Source: Pseudacidovorax sp. NFM-22
GTDB taxonomy: Bacteria > Pseudomonadota > Gammaproteobacteria > Burkholderiales > Burkholderiaceae_C
Direction of reading: 5' to 3'
NCBI RefSeq assembly: GCF_021401245.1
Contig: NZ_JACBFY010000003.1
Coordinates: 741,648-805,647 of the forward strand
Length of the DNA: 64,000 nt
The position numbers and the translations under genes are program-made. The notes beneath the pieces are model-generated. The model searched no databases and was not told the origin of the DNA. It saw only the letters and a list, made by a program, of their open reading frames with translations. Of this stretch, positions 18,297-26,800 are shown piece after piece. Position 1 is the first letter of the stretch; each line of letters opens with the position of its first letter.

Positions 18297-19001
18297 ATGC
18301 GTTTCAAGCGACCGGCCGTGCGCTATGCGCAATCGCCGCAACCCGTCACCCCGTACCAGGCCGCTGGCCAGGTCTGGGACGAGCGGATCGGGTCGGCCCG
18401 GGTGCAGGCCCGCAACTGGCGGTGGATGGCCTTCGGCTGCCTGGGACTGGCCCTGCTGATGGGCGGAGGCTTGCTGTGGCGCGCCTCTCGGGCGACCGTG
18501 ACGCCCTACGTCGTGGAGGTGGACGCATCGGGCCAGATCCGCGCCGTCGGCGAAGCCGCAACGCCCTATCGGCCGACGGATGCCCAGATTGCACATCACC
18601 TCGCCCGTTTCATCACGCTGGTGCGCTCCCTGTCCATTGATCCGGTGGTTGTGCGGCAGAGCTGGACGGATGCCTACGACTACACCACGGATCGCGGCGC
18701 CGCCTCGCTGAACGGGTACGCGCGCGTCAACGATCCGTTCTCACGGGTGGGCAAGGAGTCCGTCACCGTGCAGATCAACAGCGTCGTCCGCGCCACCGAG
18801 CAGTCCTTCAATGTGCGTTGGACGGAGCAGCGTTTCGTCAACGGTGCGCCGGCCGGCATGGAGCGCTGGACCGCTTCGGTCACGGTCGTTCTGCAGACGC
18901 CGCGCACCGAGCAGCGCCTGCGAAAGAACCCACTCGGCATCTACGTCAATGGCCTGTCGTGGAGCCGCGAACTGGATGCCAATGAAGGAGTGAAGCCATG
19001 A
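18297..19001 (+). CDS. trbF: TrbF, VirB8-family core protein
   Basis: A 234-residue bitopic protein preceded by GAGGAG with six-base spacing. A single membrane anchor (FGCLGLALLMGGGLLW, ~43-60) is followed by a periplasmic NTF2-like domain with TPYVVEVDASGQIRAVG, typical of TrbF/VirB8. It overlaps trbG by four bases. Confidence 0.94.
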   Translation: MRFKRPAVRYAQSPQPVTPYQAAGQVWDERIGSARVQARNWRWMAFGCLGLALLMGGGLLWRASRATVTPYVVEVDASGQIRAVGEAATPYRPTDAQIAHHLARFITLVRSLSIDPVVVRQSWTDAYDYTTDRGAASLNGYARVNDPFSRVGKESVTVQINSVVRATEQSFNVRWTEQRFVNGAPAGMERWTASVTVVLQTPRTEQRLRKNPLGIYVNGLSWSRELDANEGVKP

Positions 19002-19996
19002 ATGTGACTTTGAGGGTCTGTGCCTGTGCGGCTGTCGCTATTGGGGTGGCGGGTTGTGCAAGTCGGGCCGCGCCACCGCCGGTCATTGCCTTGGACGAGC
19101 CGGTCGAGGCGACGCGGATTCCAGAGCCCGCAGCGCCTGCCGCAGTGGTCGAGGTGCCGCAGGTGCTGCCCATGCCTGGACAGTTGAAGCCATGGGACCC
19201 TGTGTTGCCGACACCGGCGGCACCTGAGCCAGCGGACGAGACGCAACGCGTTTCGCGAGCGAACGAGGCGGCGCGCGTCGCCCCGACGCGCGAGGGGTAC
19301 TTGAACGCCATTCAGGTGTGGCCTTACAGCGAAGGCGCGCTGTACCAGGTCTATGCGTCGCCCGGCCGTGTGACGGCGATCCTGCTGCAGGCCGGCGAGG
19401 AACTCGTGACGGTCGCGGCCGGTGACACCGTCCGCTGGATCGTGGGGGACACGGTGAGCGGCGCGGAAGAGGCGGCGCGGGTGAGCGTGCTCGTCAAGCC
19501 GACCCGCCCCGACCTGAAGACCAATCTGGTGATCACGACCAATCGGCGGACGTATCTGGTCGAACTGACCTCGACCGAGAAGGCGTGGATGGCGTCGGTG
19601 TCCTGGGACTATCCAAAGGACCGCCTCATTGCGCTCAAGCGCGAGGCGGCAAAGGCGCGGGCTGCGGAACCGGTTGACGCCGGGTTGGCGCTGGAGCGGC
19701 TGCGCTTCCGCTACCTGATCCGCGGAGACAGCCCGCCATGGAAGCCACTGCGGGCTTTCGACGACGGGGAGAAGGTGTACATCCAGTTCCCCGCGGGCAT
19801 CGCGCAGGGGGAGCTGCCGCCGCTCTTTGTGGTGGGTATTCAAGGGGATGCGCAGCTGGTGAACTACCGGTACCGGCCGCCGTACTACATCGTTGATCGG
19901 TTGTTCGGTGCGGCCGAACTGCGGCTCGGTGCCGACAAGGCCGACGTCGTGCGGATCGAGCGTTCTGATGGACGCGAACCCGGAGCGGGGTCGTGA
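18998..19996 (+). CDS. trbG: TrbG, VirB9-family outer-membrane-associated protein
   Basis: A 332-residue lipoprotein-like protein with lipobox VAGC (Cys ~22) after a hydrophobic leader. A Pro/Ala-rich linker leads to a beta-rich domain with VWPYSEGALYQVYASPGRVTAI, the VirB9/TrbG/CagX hallmark. It forms the outer-membrane core with TrbI. It overlaps trbI by four bases. Confidence 0.94.
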   Translation: MNVTLRVCACAAVAIGVAGCASRAAPPPVIALDEPVEATRIPEPAAPAAVVEVPQVLPMPGQLKPWDPVLPTPAAPEPADETQRVSRANEAARVAPTREGYLNAIQVWPYSEGALYQVYASPGRVTAILLQAGEELVTVAAGDTVRWIVGDTVSGAEEAARVSVLVKPTRPDLKTNLVITTNRRTYLVELTSTEKAWMASVSWDYPKDRLIALKREAAKARAAEPVDAGLALERLRFRYLIRGDSPPWKPLRAFDDGEKVYIQFPAGIAQGELPPLFVVGIQGDAQLVNYRYRPPYYIVDRLFGAAELRLGADKADVVRIERSDGREPGAGS

Positions 19997-21312
19997 CGGC
20001 AGCGGTCGAGGAGGGCGGAGCACCTCCGCCGAAGGCTCCGACCGAGGGAATGGCGCTGCGCGCTCAGCCACGCGCCGTGGTGCGCCTGAACCGGCGAACG
20101 ATGATCCTGCTCGCTGGAAGCCTGTCGGCGGGTGTGCTGGGTGCCATGCTCTGGTCGTTGGAGCCTCGGCTGCGAAAGCCAGGAGGAAAGCCGACCGAGC
20201 TGTACAACGTAGATCGTGTGTCACGGTCCGAGGGGCTGGGCAAATTGCCTTCGGACTATTCGCAGATGCCAGTTGCGGCTCCAGCCAGCCCCGCTTTTCC
20301 GCAGCTTGGGCCGCCGCTACCGGGCGATCTGGGGCCTGCCGTTCTAAAGGCAGGGCAGCCCATCAGCGCCCCGTACACGCCGCCTGGCCAAGACCTGCAG
20401 CAGGGTGAGCGGGATGCACTGCGCAAGGAGGAGGCACAGGCGCTGACTTCGGGGGTGTTCTTTAGGTCAAGCGGGCAACGCGCTTCTTCGTTGCGTGGCA
20501 GGACAGCATCGGCGGAAGGCGAGGGGACACCTGAAGCTTCGCTTGCTTTGGCTGGGCAGACGCCCGTTCGTGATGAAGGCTCTGCAATGGATGGGGTTGC
20601 GCCCGCCATCGATTCGCTTCTGGGTACTCCCCAACAGAACGACCACAGGGCGGCCTTCCAGAGCACTTCGGGCGGACATGCGCGCAACGCCGGCTTCCTG
20701 ACGCTTCCAGCTTCTCCTTACCAGGTCATGGCGGGGACGGTCATCGCCGGTGCATTGGTCACTGGCATCCAGTCCGACCTACCCGGCGATGTCATCGCCA
20801 GCGTGACCGAACCCGTCTACGACACGGCCACCGGCCGCCTTCTGCTGATTCCGCAGGGCTCTCGAATCTTGGGGCGCTACAACAGCCAGGTGAGCTTTGG
20901 GCAGAGCAGAGTGCAGGTCGTTTGGCAGCGCCTCATCCTGCCAGACACCACATCACTTGTGCTGGACAACCTTGTCGGCGCGGACCCCCTGGGCAAGGCC
21001 GGGCTGGAGGATGGCGTGGACTGGCACTGGGACCGCGTCATGGCTGGTGCGGCGTTGACGACGTTGCTCGGCATCGGTGCCGAACTGGCGGCGCCCGAGA
21101 ACCGAAACAGCGGCGACCGCGTAGTGATCGCGGGGCGCGAGAGCCTTCAGGACAGTGTGAGTCGGGCGGGGCAGGAGCTCACGCGGCGCAACCTCGACAT
21201 CCAGCCGACGCTGACGGTGCGTCCCGGGCTGCCGGTGCGTGTCATCGTGAATCGGGATCTGGTGCTGCGGCCGTATCAGCCGCTATTCTTCGAAAGAAAG
21301 GCTTTTCCATGA
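19993..21312 (+). CDS. trbI: TrbI, VirB10-family energy-sensing core protein
   Basis: A 439-residue protein from a GTG at 19993 that overlaps the trbG stop. A single N-terminal membrane segment (~33-53) is followed by a Pro-rich periplasmic linker. The conserved C-terminal domain (~245-435) has SPYQVMAGTVIAGAL, GDVIASVTEPVYDTATG, LLIPQGSRILGRYNS and the antenna-like hydrophobic stretch AGAALTTLLGIGAELA. It bridges inner and outer membranes in the transfer channel. Confidence 0.95.
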   Translation: MTAAVEEGGAPPPKAPTEGMALRAQPRAVVRLNRRTMILLAGSLSAGVLGAMLWSLEPRLRKPGGKPTELYNVDRVSRSEGLGKLPSDYSQMPVAAPASPAFPQLGPPLPGDLGPAVLKAGQPISAPYTPPGQDLQQGERDALRKEEAQALTSGVFFRSSGQRASSLRGRTASAEGEGTPEASLALAGQTPVRDEGSAMDGVAPAIDSLLGTPQQNDHRAAFQSTSGGHARNAGFLTLPASPYQVMAGTVIAGALVTGIQSDLPGDVIASVTEPVYDTATGRLLLIPQGSRILGRYNSQVSFGQSRVQVVWQRLILPDTTSLVLDNLVGADPLGKAGLEDGVDWHWDRVMAGAALTTLLGIGAELAAPENRNSGDRVVIAGRESLQDSVSRAGQELTRRNLDIQPTLTVRPGLPVRVIVNRDLVLRPYQPLFFERKAFP

Positions 21313-21602
21313 CATCGACGTCCAAGCTGCGACTCGGGCCCCTGCCCAAGTATGAGAGTGTCAAGGTGACCTTCTCCTGTCCCGTGGGATTGAAGAACGA
21401 CCTCGAAAAATATGCAGACCTGCATGCCCAGACCTATGGAGAGGGGGTCGACGCTGTGGCGTTGATTCCCCATATGCTCGATGCGTTCATCAGTAGAGAT
21501 CGCCTATTCAAGCGGGCCACAGCGGGTCCTGGCTTAACGGCCCGGCCTGCAATGGTGCCCACACCACCGTCCAGCACTGCTGGCCTGCACAACACCGTTT
21601 AA
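21309..21602 (+). CDS. DUF2274 protein ending the trb operon
   Basis: A 97-residue protein that begins TSTSKLRLGPLPKYESVKVTF and contains LIPHMLDAF, the signature of DUF2274 proteins encoded immediately after trbI in Tn4371-like elements. It overlaps trbI by four bases. Its function is unknown; the small size and position suggest an accessory or regulatory role in transfer. The last ~20 residues look variable. Confidence 0.85.
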   Translation: MTSTSKLRLGPLPKYESVKVTFSCPVGLKNDLEKYADLHAQTYGEGVDAVALIPHMLDAFISRDRLFKRATAGPGLTARPAMVPTPPSSTAGLHNTV

Positions 21603-21695
21603 GTACTCGGCCTGACTGACGCGCTGTCGTGTGGTCTCGTACAGGGTAGCGATTGCTGCCGAAGCCTTGGGAAAGGGGCGTCTTTCCGGCGCCAT

Positions 21696-21995
21696 CTAGA
21701 GGGTCATATCGCCGCTGAGTATGGCCTCGGCGAACCGAAAGGAGAGACCTTGGGGATTAAGCCTACGGGCTCGGCGGATCGACTCAACGGCTTCTTCACG
21801 CTGGCCCTGCAAGGCTTTAACTACACCGATTCCGCCATGAGTTTCGCCGAATGTTCTGTCCAGCAAGAGCGCGTGCTCGAAGACGGTTAGCGCCGCGGGC
21901 CAGTCGTTGAGAGCGATCTCGCAACAGCCCAGACCATGCCATGTCCCGATATGGGCAGGCAGCGGCCGGGGTGTTGCTCGTCCGACGATGCGCAT
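21696..21995 (-). pseudogene. TPR-protein C-terminal fragment
   Basis: A 99-residue frame with about two tetratricopeptide-like helical hairpins (WHGLGCCEIALNDWPAALTVFEHALLLD and GVVKALQGQREEAVESIRRARRLNP). TPR proteins normally have more repeats, and the sequence upstream in this frame shows no coding character, so this looks like the 3' end of a longer gene. Its ATG may be fortuitous. It lies immediately beyond the conjugation operon, where element boundaries often accumulate fragments. Confidence 0.5.
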
Positions 21996-22068
21996 ATTCC
22001 TATCTCTTCCTGCGCGTGGGTGCGCCGGCGTTTCTGGTGAGGCTCGCGAGCCCGGGGCGCATCGCGCT

Positions 22069-23088
22069 TCAGGGGATCGACAAAAATCCCGTGATTTCTG
22101 GGTTGTTGACTCCGCTATTTATGACGGTCCGCTGGATGACTTTAAGCACTCGAGGGTTGTGTGCCGTGTCTTTCTGATCCGACTCCTGCCACCCGTAACT
22201 GGGCCAAGATTTGACGGCAGTCACGACGTTACTTTCAGCCTCCAACGACTGCAGGATGGATTTAATGAGCGGTGCACCTTTGAGTAGGCCATCTTTCATG
22301 ATCGATGTTCCATCGACATATTTGAGATTTTTGACCGACGAGGGTAGGTCAACAACATTATTGGACGAGGCATCAACGAGTTCTATAAGTCGATTCCAAA
22401 AATCCATCGGATACGACTGAGAATAAACGTTGTTTTCCATGGACTGCGTAGTGCTTGGGAGCGGGGCAATGGCTGTACCGCTCGCGTATCCGTTGCGGAT
22501 CAGATACTCAGCCCATCGGGCGGTCGCTTCGGTCAGCCATGACGGCTTGAACATTGAATAGGAATTCTGATAAACGTGAAATACCTCGTGCCCGACCACC
22601 GCCCATGTGCCGGGGAATATCTGCAAGTTTCTGGAGATTGAAATCAGCAATGCACAATCATTTCCTTTGATCGGCACATTAGGATAGACCGCCGGCTCGT
22701 CGTAAGTGATCCCGTTATTCGAGCCGATGTCTCTGACCGAGATGTCTATGTATTTGGCTGCCCGATATCTCGAGCTTTCTAGTGGATCGCGAAATCCCAA
22801 ATTATTGAGCGCCTTCCGCATGAAATCGGCCTGCCGGGCGATATTCTCGACATAGTCTGGAACGCCGTTAGAATTGATGTCGGTGGTGTCTATGATCGCA
22901 TTTGTTCCCGACGTGGAGTAGAGAATTCGGAATGGAGCCATTTCATATTTCTGCAGTGGCTCCGAATAAAATCCACTTGAGGAAGGTTCAATGGAACAGG
23001 CTTTGATGACTTCTTGCGCCTGGGCCGGCTTCAAAAGAAATGCGGATAGGAGAATGATGGCATAAGAATGAACTCCCAATCGAAACAT
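22069..23088 (-). CDS. Secreted zinc-metallopeptidase-like protein
   Basis: A 339-residue protein with a signal peptide (MFRLGVHSYAIILLSAFLL, cleavage near KPAQAQ). The ATG at 23088 follows AGGAG; an ATG 12 codons upstream lacks this. Residues ~55-80 include DTTDINSNGVPDYVE, an Asp-rich calcium-type loop found near the start of several secreted peptidases. The zinc site is VVGHEVFHVYQN (HExxH), with WLTEATARWAE about 20 residues later supplying a likely third ligand, so a gluzincin-type peptidase is inferred. The DNA is visibly AT-richer than all neighbours, suggesting separate acquisition. No partner genes are evident. Confidence 0.7.
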   Translation of the reverse strand: MFRLGVHSYAIILLSAFLLKPAQAQEVIKACSIEPSSSGFYSEPLQKYEMAPFRILYSTSGTNAIIDTTDINSNGVPDYVENIARQADFMRKALNNLGFRDPLESSRYRAAKYIDISVRDIGSNNGITYDEPAVYPNVPIKGNDCALLISISRNLQIFPGTWAVVGHEVFHVYQNSYSMFKPSWLTEATARWAEYLIRNGYASGTAIAPLPSTTQSMENNVYSQSYPMDFWNRLIELVDASSNNVVDLPSSVKNLKYVDGTSIMKDGLLKGAPLIKSILQSLEAESNVVTAVKSWPSYGWQESDQKDTAHNPRVLKVIQRTVINSGVNNPEITGFLSIP

Positions 23089-23639
23089 GATTTGCTCCTG
23101 TTCGCTGCCAAAGGTGAGCACCATTATTCATCGGTAGGAAATTTCGCTGCGGAATACCCTGTAACATTTGGTTTGCATACTTTTTTCTAATTGTCCGGAG
23201 GATAAGATTATGGTCATGGATGATTGGCTGGCTGTGGGCCGGCAGAAGAGTTTCTAACCCTTATCGGCGGCAATGCGATGCGAATGGACAATCCCACGCG
23301 AGGACCGTAATCTGGTGAATCCTGGCAGGCAAACCGGCATCTGAACGACGGTAGTAGGGGAAGGGTCCGCGTACCCGGACCGGCCGTGCGAGCTGCGACC
23401 AGACCACAAGCGACCGTATCGTCTCGGTGGCGGACGAGCGCCGACGCTCTGGCCGCGGGCGCAGCGCAGTTCTGCTACGTTCCACAGGAACGAAAATCAA
23501 TGGCGATCCTTTATTACGGCCCCTGTAACTCGGCCGACCCGTCGTGGTATCCACATGCCGTCCCAACCGGCCAGAGCCGGAGTTCAAGAGCCGAGCTCTC
23601 ACTGCGAGCTCGCACGCCAAGTGGCACCACACCCCGAAC
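23089..23639. other. Non-coding or decayed stretch upstream of the metallopeptidase
   Basis: No supported gene. The first ~130 bases are AT-rich and probably hold the promoter of the minus-strand metallopeptidase gene. Bases ~23216-23240 resemble part of the 113-240 repeat (TGGCTGTGGG). The remainder looks like degraded DNA leading into a transposase remnant. Confidence 0.35.
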
Positions 23640-23700
23640 CGGCTTGGCAAGTCCACGCAAAACGTTTACACAGAGCGCTACAACGGCAGGCCCGCGATCA
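23640..23700 (+). mobile_element. IS3-family transposase remnant
   Basis: In frame, this short stretch reads GKSTQNVYTERYNG, matching the conserved GKPTQNAYIESFNG block of IS3-group OrfB transposases, where the final DDE glutamate lies. Similarity fades on both sides and no full gene or inverted repeats were found. It lies just upstream of the CapA/Mur-ligase fusion gene. Confidence 0.65.
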
Positions 23701-23812
23701 ATGCATACACCGAAGAAATTTCTCTTGACCCAACGGATGCCTTGAATTGAGTGCAAGCGATTAGGCAGCACGTCATCTTTTAGATACTCCTTCGCACCAT
23801 CGTTTGCAGGCC

Positions 23813-26800
23813 ATGCCCAATGACCCCAGCCATTCAACCTTCGACCTCATAGTCACGGCCCGGTCGGCGCTGTGGGAGGCGGAGCACCGATTGCAGGTGG
23901 GGCCAGCAACGCCAGAGGCCGGCTATGTGGCCTTCATCGCAGTAGGGGAGGACCAGAGCCGAGCGCAAGTCGTCATGGGGCGCGGCAGCGATGTCGACAA
24001 AGCGTGGGCAATGGTATGCGGCGCCATGGAGACACTGGCGCTGCCTGCCGGAAGGCCGCCGCAGCGCTTGCGTGCGGAGTTTGTGGATCGGGTCACGCTT
24101 CTTACCTGGGGAGCGCTCAAGGTGCGGTTGAGCGCCACGAAACGCAACTATTTCAATGAGGGCATCGCCTTTGACGCGCGATTTGAGTTCGCGCTACTCG
24201 CTCAGGAGATTCAGGGAAGTGCGATCCTCTACGACCACGAATCCGACCACGCGGTACCCAATTCCCAGCACCTTCGACTCCATGCGCAACGCCGCTTCGG
24301 CCGCGAGCTCGATTTCCCGTCCGACGATGCTGCACCAGTGTGGTGTTTCACTACCCGAGGGGTGTATGTCGACGAGCAGGGCGCTTGGCCGTTGACGGCC
24401 GAAGGGCCGGCGGCCGGCCTGCGCAAGCTGGATAACTGGAACGCGCATCAAGTGCGCGACATGATCGAACGCGGCGCCCGCTACCTCGCCGGGCAGGTTC
24501 TGCACACGGGTGAGTTCCGCTACGGGTGGCTGCCCTGCTTCGACCGCGCCCTGCCGTCGTACAACACCTTGCGCCACGCGAGCACGGTCTACGCGATGCT
24601 GGAGGCCTGGGCCCTCGTGCGCGACGATGCACTCAAGGCGGCCATCGACCGAGCGATGTCCCTGCTCACCGGTCAATTCATTCGGCCGGCGGTCTTGCCG
24701 GATGGCACCCGAGCTGCCTATCTGGTGGACGTGGGCATGGAGATCAAGCTCGGCGGCAACGGCGTGAGCCTGCTTGCCCTGACCAAGTACACGGAGCTGA
24801 CCGGCGACCGTCGCCACCTGCCGCTGATGGAGCAACTGGCGCATGGCATCCGCCACATGCAGGACCCGGACAGCGGTGCCTTCGTCCACGTGCTTAACGC
24901 ACCGCGGCTGGACGTGAAGGCGCGCTTTCGCATCATCTACTACGACGGCGAGGCGGCCTTCGGGCTGATGCGGCTGTACGCTCTCACGCGCGATGCGCGC
25001 TGGCTCGCCGTCGTCGAAAAGGCCTTCGACCACTTCATCGCCGAAGAACACTGGCGGGCCCACGACCACTGGCTGAGCTACTGCGTCAACGAGCTCACCC
25101 GCCATCGGCCCGAGCCGCGCTATTACCGCTTCGGCCTGCAGAATGTGGCCGGCCATCTGGATTTCGTGGCGCAACGCATCACCACCTTTCCCACGCTGCT
25201 CGAACTGATGATGGCCGCGCACGAGATGGTGCAACGGATGGACGCCGATGCCGCCCTCCGGCCTCTGCTGGCCGAGCTGGACCGGGAGCGCTTCGCCCGG
25301 GCGCTGGAATGGCGGGCGCGCCACCTGGCCAATGGCCACTTCTGGCCCGAGCTGGCGATGTTCTTCTGCAACCCCGGACGTATCGCGGGGGCCTTCTTCA
25401 TCAAGCACCATGGTTTTCGGGTGCGCATCGACGACGTGGAGCACTACCTCTCGGCCTATGTGGCGTATCACGGCCTCTGCCAGGCCCGGGAGGCAGAGGT
25501 GGCGCAGGCGGCCGGTACCGGCAGCGTCATCTGGGGCGGCGACGTGAACCTCGGCCGCCGACAGCACTACCGCCTGCACGAACTCGGCGGCGCGCGGCGC
25601 ATGCTGGGCGACATCCCCGCGCTACAGGAGGCGGACCTGCGGATCGTCAACCTGGAGTGCGTGGTGGCCACCGTCGGCGAGCAGGGTGTGGACAAGGGCG
25701 AGAAGTCCCCCTACTACTACCGTGCGCGTCCCGAGATGCTGGCCGTGCTCACCGAGGCCGGTATCGGCATGGTCGCCACCGCCAACAACCACAGTGGCGA
25801 CTACGGGCCCGAGGCGCTGCTCGAGCAGCAGACACTGCTCGAGCGCGCCGGCATCGCCCACGCCGGGACGGGGCCGACGCGCGAGGCAGCGCTCCGGCCG
25901 GCCTTTGCGCAGGCGGGCGGCCTGCGCGTGGCCCTGTTCTCGCTCGATGCCACGCAGCCCGCCTTTGCGGCCACCGATGGGCGCGCGGGCGCCGCCTGGC
26001 TGTCGCTGGACGACCCGGCTGCTTGGACGGCCACGCTGATGCCACGCATCGCGACCGCACGTGCCCAGGCCGACGTGGTCCTGGTGGCCGTCCATTGGGG
26101 CGCCAATTTGGAGGAAGAGCCTTCTGCCGCCAAAGTGGTCGTCGGCCACGCGCTGATCGACGCCGGCGCCGACGCAGTGCTTGGCACGTCGGCGCATGTG
26201 CTGCAGGGCATCGAGGTCTACCGAGGTCGGCCCGTTCTGCACGATGCGGGCGACCTGTTGTTCGATTCGGTGCGGGATGACTTCGGCGACTCGGGCATCT
26301 TCAGGCTGTCGCTGAGCCGGCGCGGTGTGGAGGAGGTGCGCTTCACCCCCGTTGGCGTGGGCTTCGGCGTATCGCGCCAACTGCATGGCGAGGCGGCGCA
26401 GACGCTCGGCGCACGGTTCGCGGCGCAATGCCGGAGGCTTGGCACGGCCGTCAAGGCGGGCCGAGACGGTGATGTGCGCGTTTCGCTCTCGCCTCCCGGT
26501 CGGCCCGCGGCGAAGGAGGATGCGGCGCGCTCCGCCGCCCACGCCGTCGAAGCGGCGGCGATGCGTCCTCCAAGTTCCATGCCTCTGCAGCCGGCGGTCC
26601 CGCTGTCCCTTCCCCGGCCGGAATGGTGGGTGTCCGCCGTGCCGGAAGACGCACGTGTGACCCCCCTACAACTCGGGCCCCTGCGGCTGGTGGGCCTGCG
26701 CTGCGCGCCGCGACAGATGGTCGGCCGGCAACTGCTCTGGGTCGAGTCGTTCTGGACCGCCGATGCACCGGTAGCGGGGGACGTGCGCCTGGGCTTTCGC

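Noticed and set aside
21670..21687. Hairpin GGAAAG/CTTTCC after the trb operon as terminator
   Set aside because: Only a 6-bp stem with no T-tract on either strand.
23210..23257. 15-codon leader-peptide-like ORF with GGAGG upstream
   Set aside because: The coding part overlaps a segment similar to the 113-240 repeat, no attenuator hairpin follows, and the next gene on this strand is over 500 bases away.
24194..25579. Long minus-strand frames inside the CapA/Mur fusion and similar frames opposite trbE, the Liv genes and the Rieske genes
   Set aside because: They mirror GC-rich codons of real genes on the other strand and show no protein-family similarity.
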